Shown: in pieces, positions 11,201 through 24,303 of the stretch
How positions within the stretch are numbered: the first letter of the stretch is position 1
Layout of the letters: each line of letters starts with the position of its first letter
Origin: Haematobia irritans
Lineage: Eukaryota; Arthropoda; Insecta; Diptera; Muscidae
Assembly (NCBI RefSeq): GCF_050003625.1
Contig: NC_134398.1
Coordinates: forward strand, 107,943,822 to 108,007,821
Reading direction: 5' to 3'
Length of the DNA: 64,000 bases
Notes under the pieces: model-generated
What the model was told of the DNA's origin: nothing
The model's database searches: none
Seen by the model: only the letters and a program-made list of their open reading frames with translations
Made by a program: the position numbers and the translations under genes

Positions 11201-13149
11201 TTTTTTTTTATTTTTCTTTATAATTGCGCCTAACAACGACTTTGACTTATAAGATATATATCTCTTTATCGCGGTTCAGACCACTTGCGGCCGTATACGA
11301 CAAAGCGACAAACGATTCATTGTCCGTGCTAAACTTGCGCTGTGTGGGTAGAGAACCCGAATGAAAATTGTAATTTTCAATCGGGTTGTCAAATTCTAAT
11401 AAAAATAAAAAAATCTAATAATAAAATTTTCAATTGGCTCTGATTCACCAAAACCGGAGATGGACTTTTTTTGTTTTTTTTTTATAATTGCGCCTAACAA
11501 CGACTTTCACTAATAAGATATATGTGTCTCTTTAGGGCGGTTCAGACATCTTGCGGCCGTATACAACAAAACGACAAACGATTCATTGTCCATGCTAAAC
11601 TTGCGCTGTGTGGGTTGATAACCCGCATGAAAATTGTGGGTTGATAACCCGAATGAAAATTACAATTTTCATTCGGGTTATCAACCCACACAGCGCAAGT
11701 TTAGCATGGACAATGAATCGTTTGTCGTTTTGTTGTATACGGCCGCAAGATGTCTGAACCGCCCTAAAGAGACACATATATCTTATTAGTCGTTGTTGTC
11801 GCAATTATAAAGAAAAATAAAACAAAAAAAGTCCATCTTGCGGCCGTATACAACAAAGCGACAAACGATTCATTGTCCATGCTAAACTTGCGCTGTGTGG
11901 GTTGATAACCAGAATGAAAATTACAATTTTCATTCGGGTTATCAAAAAAATTACAATTTTCATTCGGGTTATCAACCCACACAGCGCAAGTTTAGCACGG
12001 ACAATGAATCGTTTGTCGCTTTGTCGTATACGGCCGCAATGAAAATTGTAATTTTCAATCGGGTTGTCAACCCACATTTTTCATTCGGGTTATCAACCCA
12101 CACAGCGCAAGTTTAGCATGGACAATGAATCGTTTGTCGCTTTGTTGTATACGGCCGCAAGATGGACTTTTTTTGTTTTATTTTTCTTTATAATTGCGCC
12201 TAACAACGACTTTGACTCATAAGATATATGTGTCTCTTTAGGGCGGTTCAGACATCTTGCGGCCGTATACAACAAAACGACAAACGATTCATTGTCCATG
12301 CTAAACGTGCGCTGTGTGGGTTAATAACCCGAATGAAAATTGTAATTTTCATTCGGGTTATCAACCCACAATTTTCATGCGGGTTATCAACCCACACAGC
12401 GCAAGTTTAGCATGGACAATGAATCGTTTGTCGTTTTGTTGTATACGGCCGCAAGATGTCTGAACCGCCCTAAAGAGACACATATATCTTATTTTCATTC
12501 GGGTTATCAACCCACATTTTTCATTCGGGTTATCAACCCACACAGCGCAAGTTTAGCACGGACAACGAATCGGTTGTCGCTTTGTTGTATACGGCCGCAA
12601 GATGGACTTTTTTGTTTTATTTTTCTTTATAATTGCGCCTAACAACGACTTTGACTTATAAGATATATATGTCTCTTTAGCGCGGTTCAGACCACTTGCG
12701 GCCGTATACGACAAAGCGACAAACGGTTCATTGTCCGTGCTAAACTTGCGCTGTGTGAGTTGAGAACCCGAATGAAAATTGTAATTTTCAATCGGGTTGT
12801 CAAATTCTAATAAAAATAAAAAAATCTAATAATAAAATTTTCAATTGGCTCTGATTCACCAAAACCGGAGATGGACTTTTTTTGTTTTTTTTTTTAATAA
12901 TTGCGCCTAACAACGACTTTCACTAATAAGATATATGTGTCTCTTTAGGGCGGTTCAGACATCTTGCGGCCGTATACAACAAAACGACAAACGATTCATT
13001 GTCCATGCTAAACTTGCGCTGTGTGGGTTGATAACCCGAATGAAAATTGTAATTTTCATTCGGGTTACCAACCCACAATTTTCATGCGGGTTATCAACCC
13101 ACACAGCGCAAGTTTAGCATGTACAATGAATCGTTTGTCGTTTTGTTGT

Positions 13150-15600
13150 ATACGGCCGCAAGATGTCTGAACCGCCCTAAAGAGACACATATATCTTATT
13201 AGGGAAAGTCGTTGTTAGGCGCAATTATCAAAAAAAAAACAAAAAAAGTCCATCTCCGGTTTTGGTGAATCAGAGCCAATTGAAAATTTTATTATTAGAT
13301 ATTTTTATTTTTATTAGAATTTGACAACCCGATTGAAAATTACAATTTTCATTCGGGTTCTCAACCCACACAGCGCAAGTTTAGCACGGACAATGAATCG
13401 TTTGTCGCTTTGTCGTATACGGCCGCAAGTGGTCTGAACCGCGCTAAAGAGACATATATATCTTATAAGTCAAAGTCGTTGTTAGGCGCAATTATAAAGA
13501 AAAATAAAACAAAAAAAGTCCATCTTGCGGCCGTATACAACAAAGCGACAAACGATTCGTTGTCCGTGCTAAACTTGCCCTGTGTGGGTTGATAACCCGA
13601 ATGAAAATTGTAATTTTCATTCAGATTATCAACCCACATTTTTCATTCGGGTTATCAACCCACACAGCGCAAGTTTAGCATGGACAATGAATCGTTTGTC
13701 GCTTTGTTGTATACGGCCGCAAGATGGACTTTTTTTGTTTTATTTTTCTTTATAATTGCGCCTAACAACGACTTTGACTAATAAGATATATGTGTCTCTT
13801 CAGGGCGGTTCAGACATCTTGCGGCCGTATACAACAAAACGACAAACGAGTCATTGTCCATGCTAAACTTGCGCTGTATGGGTTGATAACCCGAATGAAA
13901 ATTGTAATTTTTATTCAGGTTATCAACCCACAATTTTCATGCGGGTTATCAACCCACACAGCGCAAGTTTAGCCTGGACAATGAATCGTTTGTCGTTTTG
14001 TTGTATACGGCCGCAAGATGTCTGAACCGCCCTAAAGAGACACATATATCTTATTTTCATTCGGGTTATCAACCCACATTTTTCATTCGGGTTATCAACC
14101 CACACAGCCAAAGTCCATCTTGCGGCCGTATACAACAAAGCGACAAACGATTCATTGTCCATGCTAAACTTGCGCTGTGTGGGTTGATAACCCGAATGAA
14201 AAAAGTGGGTTGACAACCCGATTGAAAATTACAATTTTCATTGCGGCCGTATACGACAAAGCGACAAACGATTCGTTGTCCGTGCTAAACTTGCGCTGTG
14301 TGCGTTGATAACCCGAATGAAAAATGTGGGTTGATAACCCGAATGAAAATTACAATTTTCATTCGGGTTATCAACCCACATTTTTCATTCGGGTTATCAA
14401 CGCACACAGCGCAAGTTTAGCACGGACAACGAATCGTTTGTCGCTTTGTTGTATACGGCCGCAAGATGTCTGAACCGCCCTAAAGAGACACATATATCTT
14501 ATTAGGGAAAGTCGTTGTTAGGCGCAATTATCAAAAAAAAACAAAAAAAGTCCATCTCCGGTTTTGGTGAATCAGAGCCAATTGAAAATTTTATTATTAG
14601 ATTTTTTTATTTTTATTAGAATTTGACAACCCGATTGAAAATTACAATTTTCATTCGGGTTCTCAACCCACACAGCGCAAGTTTAGCACGGACAATGAAT
14701 CGTTTGTCACTTTGTCGTATACGGCCGCAAGTGGTCTGAACCGCGCTAAAGAGACATATATATCTTATAAGTCAAAGTCGTTGTTAGGCGCAATTATAAA
14801 GAAAAATAAAACAAAAAAAGTCCATCTTGCGGCCGTATACAACAAAGCGACAAACGATTCGTTGTCCGTGCTAAACTTGCCCTGTGTGGGTTGATAACCC
14901 GAATGAAAATTGTAATTTTCATTCAGATTATCAACCCACATTTTTCATTCGGGTTATCAACCCACACAGCGCAAGTTTAGCATGGACAATGAATCGTTTG
15001 TCGCTTTGTTGTATACGGCCGCAAGATGGACTTTTTTTGTTTTATTTTTCTTTATAATTGCGCCTAACAACGACTTTGACTAATAAGATATATGTGTCTC
15101 TTCAGGGCGGTTCAGACATCTTGCGGCCGTATACAACAAAACGACAAACGAGTCATTGTCCATGCTAAACTTGCGCTGTATGGGTTGATAACCCGAATGA
15201 AAATTGTAATTTTTATTCAGGTTATCAACCCACAATTTTCATGCGGGTTATCAACCCACACAGCGCAAGTTTAGCATGGACAATGAATCGTTTGTCGTTT
15301 TGTTGTATACGGCCGCAAGATGTCTGAACCGCCCTAAAGAGACACATATATCTTATTTTCATTCGGGTTATCAACCCACATTTTTCATTCGGGTTATCAA
15401 CCCACACAGCCAAAGTCCATCTTGCGGCCGTATACAACAAAGCGACAAACGATTCATTGTCCATGCTAAACTTGCGCTGTGTGGGTTGATAACCCGAATG
15501 AAAAAAGTGGGTTGACAACCCGATTGAAAATTTCAATTTTCATTGCGGCCGTATACGACAAAGCGACAAACGATTCGTTGTCCGTGCTAAACTTGCGCTG
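13150..15600. repeat. Tandem duplication within the array, period 1,302 bp
   Basis: The segment from about 13150 to 14300 recurs at about 14452 to 15600 at a constant offset of 1,302 bp. Both copies share private features: ATTAGGGAAAGTCG in linker 1, CACACAGCCAAAGTCC, ACGAGTCATTGTCC and TTTTTATTCAGG. An inverted copy of part of this segment is at 21328-21754. Confidence 0.85.
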
Positions 15601-18600
15601 TGTGCGTTGATAACCCGAATGAAAATTGTAATTTTCATTCGGGTTATCAACCCACATTTTTCATTCGGGTTATCAACGCACACAGCGCAAGTTTAGCACG
15701 GACAACGAATCGTTTGTCGCTTTGTTGTATACGGCCGCAAGATGGACTTTTTTTGTTTTATTTTTCTTTATAATTGCGCCTTACAACGACTTTGACTTAT
15801 AAGATATATATGTCTCTTTAGCGCGTTTAAGACCACTTGCGGCCGTATACAACAAAACGACAAACGATTCATTGTCCATGCTAAACTTGCGCTGTATGGG
15901 TTGATAACCCGAATGAAAATTGTAATTTTCATTCGGGTTATCAACCCACAATTTTCATGCGGGTTATCAACCCACACAGCGCAAGTTTAGCATGGACAAT
16001 GAATCGTTTGTCGTTTTGTTGTATACGGCCGCAAGATGTCTGAACCGCCCTAAAGAGACACATATATCTTATTAGTGAAAGTCGTTGTTAGGCGCAATTA
16101 TTAAAAAAAAAACAAAAAAAGTCCATCTCCGGTTTTGGTGAATCAGAGCCAATTGAAAATTTTATTATTAGATTTTTTTATTTTTATTAGAATTTGACAA
16201 CCCGATTGAAAATTACAATTTTCATTCGGGTTCTCAACCCACACAGCGCAAGTTTAGCACGGACAATGAATCGTTTGTCGCTTTGTCGTATACGGCCGCA
16301 AGTGGTCTGAACCTCGCTAAAGAGACATATATATCTTATAAGTCAAAGTCTTTGTTAGGCGCAATTATAAAGAAAAATAAAACAAAAACAGTCCATCTTG
16401 CGGCCGTATACAACAAAGCGACAAACGATTCGTTGTCCGTGCTAAACTTGCGCTGTGTGGGTTGATAACCCGAATGAAAAATGTGGGTTGATAACCCGAA
16501 TGAAAAATGTGGGTTGATAACCCTAATGAAAATTACAATTTTCATTCGGGTTATCAACCCACACAGCGCAAGTTTAGCACGGACAATGAATCGTTTGTCG
16601 CTTTGTCATTACGGCCGCAATGAAAATTGTAATTTTCAATCGGGTTGTCAACCCACATTTTTCATTCGGATTTTCAACCCACACAGCGCAAGTTTAGCAT
16701 GGACAATGAATCGTTTGTCGCTTTGTTGTATACGGCCGCAAGATGGACTTTTTTTGTTTTATTTTTCTTTATAATTGCGCCTAACAACGACTTTGACTAA
16801 TAAGATATATGTGTCTCTTTAGGGCGGTTCAGACATCTTGCGGCCGTATACAACAAAACGACAAACGATTCATTGTCCATGCTAAACTTGCGCTGTATGG
16901 GTTGATAACCCGAATGAAAATTGTAAATTTCATTCGGGTTATCAACCCACAATTTTCATGCGGGTTATCAACCCACACAGCGCAAGTTTAGCATGGACAA
17001 TGAATCGTTTGTCGTTTTGTTGTATACGGCCGCAAGATGTCTGAACCGCCCTAAAGAGACACATATATCTTATTTTCATTCGGGTTATCAACCCACATTT
17101 TTCATTCGGGTTATCAACCCACACAGCGCAAGTTTAGCACGGACAACGAATCGTTTGTCGCTTTGTTGTATACGGCCGCAAGATGGACTTTTTTGTTTTA
17201 TTTTTCTTTATAATTGCGCCTAACAACGACTTTGACTTATAAGATATATATGTCTCTTTAGCGCGGTTCAGACCACTTGCGGCCGTATACGACAAAGCGA
17301 CAAACGATTCATTGTCCGTGCTAAACTTGAGCTGTGTGGGTTGAGAACCCGAATGAAAATTGTAATTTTCAATCGGGTTGTCAAATTCTAATAAAAATAA
17401 AAAAATCTAATAATAAAATTTTCAATTGGCTCTGATTCACCAAAACCGGAGATGGACTTTTTTTGTTTTTTTTTTAATAATTGCGCCTAACAACGACTTT
17501 CACTAATAAGATATATGTGTCTCTTTAGGGCGGTTCAGACATCTTGCGGCCGTATACAACAAAACGACAAACGATTCATTGTCCATGCTAAACTTGCGCT
17601 GTGTGGGTTGATAACCCGCATGAAAATTGTGGGTTGATAACCCGAATGAAAATTACAATTTTCATTCGGGTTATCAACCCATACAGCGCAAGTTTAGCAT
17701 GGACAATGAATCGTTTGTCGTTTTGTTGTATACGGCCGCAAGTGGTCTTAAACGCGCTAAAGAGACATATATATCTTATAAGTCAAAGTCGTTGTTAGGC
17801 GCAATTATAAAGAAAAATAAAACAAAAAAAGTCCATCTTGCGGCCGTATACAACAAAGCGACAAACGATTCGTTGTCCGTGCTAAACTTGCGCTGTGTGC
17901 GTTGATAACCCGAATGAAAAATGTGGGTTGATAACCCGAATGAAAATTACAATTTTCATTCGGGTTATCAACGCACACAGCGCAAGTTTAGCACGGACAA
18001 CGAATCGTTTGTCGCTTTGTCGTATACGGCCGCAATGAAAATTGTTATCAACCCACATTTTTCATTCGGGTTATCAACCCACACAGCCAAAGTTCATCTT
18101 GCGGCCGTATACAACAAAGCGACAAACGATTCATTGTCCATGCTAAACTTGCGCTGTGTGGGTTGATAACCCGAATGAAAAAAGTGGGTTGACAACCCGA
18201 TTGAAAATTACAATTTTCATTGCGGCCGTATACGACAAAGCGACAAACGATTCGTTGTCCGTGCTAAACTTGCGCTGTGTGCGTTGATAACCCGAATGAA
18301 AATTGTAATTTTCATTCGGGTTATCAACCCACATTTTTCATTCGGGTTATCAACGCACACAGCGCAAGTTTAGCACGGACAACGAATCGTTTGTCGCTTT
18401 GTTGTATACGGCCGCAAGATGGACTTTTTTTGTTTTATTTTTCTTTATAATTGCGCCTTACAACGACTTTGACTTATAAGATATATATGTCTCTTTAGCG
18501 CGTTTAAGACCACTTGCGGCCGTATACAACAAAACGACAAACGATTCATTGTCCATGCTAAACTTGCGCTGTATGGGTTGATAACCCGAATGAAAATTAC

Positions 18601-20416
18601 AATTTTCATTCGGGTTATCAACCCACAATTTTCATGCGGGTTATCAACCCACACAGCGCAAGTTTAGCATGGACAATGAATCGTTTGTCGTTTTGTTGTA
18701 TACGGCCGCAAGATGTCTGAACCGCCCTAAAGAGACACATATATCTTATTAGTGAAAGTCGTTGTTAGGCGCAATTATTAAAAAAAAACAAAAAAAGTCC
18801 ATCTCCGGTTTTGGTGAATCAGAGCCAATTGAAAATTTTATTATTAGATTTTATTTTTATTAGAATTTGACAACCCGATTGAAAATTAAAATTTTCATTC
18901 GGGTTCTCAACCCACACAGCGCAAGTTTAGCACGGACAATGAATCGTTTGTCGCTTTGTCGTATACGGCCGCAAGTGGTCTGAACCTCGCTAAAGAGACA
19001 TATATATCTTATAAGTCAAAGTCTTTGTTAGGCGCAATTATAAAGAAAAATAAAACAAAAACAGTCCATCTTGCGGCCGTATACAACAAAGCGACAAACG
19101 ATTCGTTGTCCGTGCTAAACTTGCGCTGTGTGGGTTGATAACCCGAATGAAAAATGTGGGTTGATAACCCGAATGAAAAATGTGGGTTGATAACCCTAAT
19201 GAAAATTACAATTTTCATTCGGGTTATCAACCCACACAGCGCAAGTTTAGCACGGACAATGAATCGTTTGTCGCTTTGTCATATACGGCCGCAATGAAAA
19301 TTGTAATTTTCAATCGGGTTGTCAACCCACATTTTTCATTCGGATTTTCAACCCACACAGCGCAAGTTTAGCATGGACAATGAATCGTTTGTCGCTTTGT
19401 TGTATACGGCCGCAAGATGGACTTTTTTTGTTTTATTTTTCTTTATAATTGCGCCTAACAACGACTTTGACTAATAAGATATATGTGTCTCTTTAGGGCG
19501 GTTCAGACATCTTGCGGCCGTATACAACAAAACGACAAACGATTCATTGTCCATGCTAAACTTGCGCTGTATGGGTTGATAACCCGAATGAAAATTGTAA
19601 ATTTCATTCGGGTTATCAACCCACAATTTTCATGCGGGTTATCAACCCACACAGCGCAAGTTTAGCATGGACAATGAATCGTTTGTCGTTTTGTTGTATA
19701 CGGCCGCAAGATGTCTGAACCGCCCTAAAGAGACACATATATCTTATTTTCATTCGGGTTATCAACCCACATTTTTCATTCGGGTTATCAACCCACACTG
19801 CGCAAGTTCGTCACGGACAACGAATCGTTTGTCGCTTTGTTGTATACGGCCGCAAGATGGACTTTTTTTGTTTTATTTTTCTTTATAATTGCGCCTAACA
19901 ACGACTTTGACTTATAAGATATATATGTCTCTTTAGCGCGGTTCAGACCACTTGCGGCCGTATACGACAAAGCGACAAACGATTCATTGTCCGTGCTAAC
20001 CTTGCGCTGTGTTGGTTGAGAACCCGAATGAAAATTGTAATTTTCAATCGGGTTGTCAAATTCTAATAAAAATAAAAAAATCTAATAATAAAATTTTCAA
20101 TTGGCTCTGATTCACCAAAACCGGAGATGGACTTTTTTTGTTTTTTTTTTTATAATTGCGCCTAACAACGACTTTCACTAATAAGATATATGTGTCTCTT
20201 TAGGGCGGTTCAGACATCTTGCGGCCGTATACAACAAAACGACAAACGATTCATTGTACATGCTAAACTTGCGCTGTGTGGGTTGATAACCCGCATGAAA
20301 ATTGTGGGTTGATAACCCGAATGAAAATTACGATTTTCATTCGGGTTATCAACCCATACAGCGCAAGTTTAGCATGGACAATGAATCGTTTGTCGTTTTG
20401 TTGTATACGGCCGCAA
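15368..20416. repeat. Tandem duplication within the array, period ~2.67 kb
   Basis: 15368-17742 and 18045-20416 correspond at an offset of 2,673-2,677 bp. Both carry GCGCGTTTAAGACC, GAACCTCGCTAAAG and CAAAAACAGTCC. The third is shared with a few other array copies. Differences include small indels and a two-base centre flip at 15922-15923 against 18599-18600. Confidence 0.85.
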
Positions 20417-20995
20417 GATGTCTGAACCGCCCTAAAGAGACACATATATCTTATTAGTCAAAGTCGTTGTTAGGCGCAATTATAAAGAAAAATAAAACAA
20501 AAAAAGTCCATCTTGCGGCCGTATACAACAAAGCGACAAACGATTCATTGTCCATGCTAAACTTGCGCTGTGTGGGTTGATAACCAGAATGAAAATTACA
20601 ATTTTCATTCGGGTTATCAAAAAAAATTACAATTTTCATTCGGGTTATCAACCCACACAGCGCAAGTTTAGCATGGACAATGAATCGTTTGTCGCTTTGT
20701 TGTATACGGCCGCAAGATGGACTTTTTTTGTTTTATTTTTCTTTATAATTGCGCCTAACAACGACTTTGACTAATAAGATATATGTGTCTCTTTAGGGCG
20801 GTTCAGACATCTTGCGGCCGTATACAACAAAACGACAAACGATTCATTGTCCATGCTAAACTTGCGCTGTATGGGTTGATAACCCGAATGAAAATCGTAA
20901 TTTTCATTCGGGTTATCAACCCACAATTTTCATGCGGGTTATCAACCCACACAGCGCAAGTTTAGCATGGACAATGAATCGTTTGTCGCTTTGTT
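20233..20995. repeat. ~0.76-kb palindrome within the array
   Basis: Arms are mirror images about position 20614. The centre holds two adjacent AATTTTCATTCGGGTTATCA blocks separated by an A run. Outward, each arm has two palindromic module junctions. Symmetry ends on the right where the module is gamma type (CGCTTTGTTG) but alpha type (CAAAACGAC) on the left. Confidence 0.7.
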
Positions 20996-23900
20996 GTATA
21001 CGGCCGCAAGATGGACTTTTTTTGTTTTATTTTTCTTTATAATTGCGCCTAACAACGACTTTGACTAATAAGATATATGTGTCTCTTTAGGGCGGTTCAG
21101 ACATCTTGCGGCCGTATACAACAAAACGACAAACGATTCATTGTCCATGCTAAACTTGCGCTGTGTGCGTTGATAACCCGCATGAAAATTGTGGGTTGAT
21201 AACCCGAATGAAAATTACGATTTTCATTCGGGTTATCAACCCATACAGCGCAAGTTTAGCATGGACAATGAATCGTTTGTCGTTTTGTTGTATACGGCCG
21301 CAATGAAAATTGTAATTTTCAATCGGGTTGTCAACCCACTTTTTTCATTCGGGTTATCAACCCACACAGCGCAAGTTTAGCATGGACAATGAATCGTTTG
21401 TCGCTTTGTTGTATACGGCCGCAAGATGGACTTTGGCTGTGTGGGTTGATAACCCGAATGAAAAATGTGGGTTGATAACCCGAATGAAAATAAGATATAT
21501 GTGTCTCTTTAGGGCGGTTCAGACATCTTGCGGCCGTATACAACAAAACGACAAACGATTCATTGTCCATGCTAAACTTGCGCTGTGTGGGTTGATAACC
21601 CGCATGAAAATTGTGGGTTGATAACCTGAATAAAAATTACAATTTTCATTCGGGTTATCAACCCATACAGCGCAAGTTTAGCATGGACAATGACACGTTT
21701 GTCGTTTTGTTGTATACGGCCGCAAGATGTCTGAACCGCCCTGAAGAGACACATATATCTTATTAGTCAAAGTCGTTGTTAGGCGCAATTATAAAGAAAA
21801 ATAAAACAAAAAAAGTCCATCTTGCGGCCGTATACAACAAAGCGACAAACGATTCATTGTCCGTGCTAAACTTGCGCTGTGTGGGTTGAGAACCCGAATG
21901 AAAATTGTAATTTTCAATCGGGTTGTCAAATTCTAATAAAAATAAAAAAAATCTAATTATAAAATTTTCAATTGGCTCTGATTCACCAAAACCGGAGATG
22001 GACTTTTTTTGTTTTTTTTTTTGATAATTGCGCCTAACAACGACTTTCCCTAATAAGATATATGTGTCTCTTTAGGGCGGTTCAGACATCTTGCGGCCAT
22101 ATACAACAAAACGACAAACGATTCATTGTACATGCTAAACTTGCGCTGTGGGTTGGTAACCCGAATGAAAATTACAATTTTCATTCGGGTTATCAACCCA
22201 CACAGTCGTTGTTAGGCGCAATTATAAAAAAAAAAAACAAAAAAAGTCCATCTCCGGTTTTGGTGAATCAGAGCCAATTGAAAATTTTATTATTAGATTT
22301 TTTTATTTTTATTAGAATTTGACAACCCGATTGAAAATTACGATTTTCATTCGGGTTATCAACCCATACAGCGCAAGTTTAGCATGGACAATGAATCGTT
22401 TGTCGTTTTGTTGTATACGGCCGCAAGATGTCTGAACCGCCCTAAAGAGACACATATATCTTATTAGTCAAAGTCGTTGTTAGGCGCAATTATAAAGAAA
22501 AATAAAACAAAAAAAAGTCCATCTTGCGGCCGTATACAACAAAGCGACAAACGATTCATTGTCCATGCTAAACTTGCGCTGTGTGGGGTGATAACCAGAA
22601 TGAAAATTACAATTTTCATTCGGGTTATCAAAAAAAATTACAATTTTCATTCGGGTTATCAACCCACACAGCGCAAGTTTAGCATGGACAATGAATCGTT
22701 TGTCGCTTTGTTGTATACGGCCGCAAGATGGACTGTTTTTGTTTTATTTTTCTTTATAATTGCGCCTAACAAAGACTTTGACTAATAAGATATATGTGTC
22801 TCTTTAGGGCGGTTTAGACATCTTGCGGCCGTATACAACAAAACGACAAACGATTCATTGTCCATGCTAAACTTGCGCTGTATGGGTTGATAACCCGAAT
22901 GAAAATCGTAATTTTCATTCGGGTTATCAACCCACAATTTTCATGCGGGTTATCAACGCACACAGCGCAAGTTTAGCATGGACAATGAATCGTTTGTCGT
23001 TTTGTTGTATACGGCCGCAATGAAAATTGTAATTTTCAATCGGGTTGTCAACTTACTTTTTTCATTCGGGTTATCAACCCACACAGCGCAAGTTTAGCAT
23101 GGACAATGAATCGTTTGTCGTTTTGTTGTATACGGCCGCAAGATGTCTAAACCGCCCTAAAGAGACACATATATCTTATTAGTCAAAGTCTTTGTTAGGC
23201 GCAATTATAAAGAAAAATAAAACAAAAACAGTCCATCTTGCGGCCGTATACAACAAAGCGACAAACGATTCGTTGTCCGTGCTAAACTTGCGCTGTGTGG
23301 GTTGATAACCCGAATGAAAAATGTGGGTTGATAACCCGAATGAAAATTACAATTTTCATTCGGGTTATCAACCCACACAGCGCAAGTTTAGCACGGACAA
23401 TGAATCGTTTGTCGCTTTGTCATATACGGCCGCAATGGAAATTGTAATTTTCAATCGGGTTGTCAACCCACATTTTTCATTCGGGTTATCAACCCACACA
23501 GCGCAAGTTTAGCATGGACAATGAATCGTTTGTCGCTTTGTTGTATACGGCCGCAAGATGGACTTTTTTTGTTTTATTTTTCTTTATAATTGCGCCTAAC
23601 AACGACTTTGACTAATAAGATATATGTGTCTCTTTAGGGCGGTTCAGACATCTTGCGGCCGTATACAACAAAACGACAAACGATTCATTGTCCATGCTAA
23701 ACTTGCGCTGTATGGGTTGATAACCCGAATGAAAATTGTAAATTTCATTCGGGTTATCAACCCACAATTTTCATGCGGGTTATCAACCCACACAGCGCAA
23801 GTTTAGCATGGACAATGAATCGTTTGTCGTTTTGTTGTATACGGCCGAATGAAAATTGTAATTTTCAATCGGGTTGTCAAATTCTAATAAAAATAAAAAA

Positions 23901-24303
23901 ATCTAATAATAAAATTTTCAATTGGCTATGATTCACCAAAACCGGAGATGGATTTTTTTTGTTTTTTTTTTATAATTGCGCCTAACAACGACTTTCACTA
24001 ATAAGATATATGTGTCTCTTTAGGGCGGTTCAGACATCTTGCGGCCGTATACAACAAAACGACAAACGATTCATTGTCCATGCTAAACTTGCGCTGTGTG
24101 GGTTGATAACCCGCATGAAAATTGTGAATTGTAATTTTCATTCGGGTTATCAACCCACACAGCGCAAGTTTAGCATGGACAATGAATCGTTTGTCGTTTT
24201 GTTGTATACGGCCGCAAGATGTCTGAACCGCCCTAAAGAGACACATATATCTTATTAGTCAAAGTCGTTGTTAGGCGCAATTATAAAGAAAAATAAAACA
24301 AAA

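Larger units (their letters stand above)
8272..24303. repeat. Foldback array: 16 kb of alternating inverted modules
   Basis: The repeated module (about 85-130 bp) has the core GCGCAAGTTTAGCA, then GGACAATGAATCGTTTGTCG, then TATACGGCCGCAAG. Modules alternate in orientation. On one side they meet at a perfect palindrome with centre GAAAATTGTAATTTTC flanked by CATTCGGGTTATCAACCC. On the other side they continue into linkers. Three end types recur: alpha AGATGTCTGAACCGCCCTAA, beta AGTGGTCTGAACCGCGCTAA, gamma AGATGGACTTTTTTTG. Linker 1 carries GTCGTTGTTAGGCGCAATTA; the less common linker 2 carries TTGGCTCTGATTCACCAAAA (first at about 9175-9245). Structure resembles foldback transposons or an inverted-module satellite. 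No transposase is present and no family is recognised. Stop-free frames of 60-120 codons occur on both strands everywhere and are shadows. Confidence 0.93.

Noticed and set aside
8272..24303. Array as a known drosophilid FB or Galileo element
   Set aside because: The architecture is similar, but I cannot match any terminal sequence or transposase to those families from memory.
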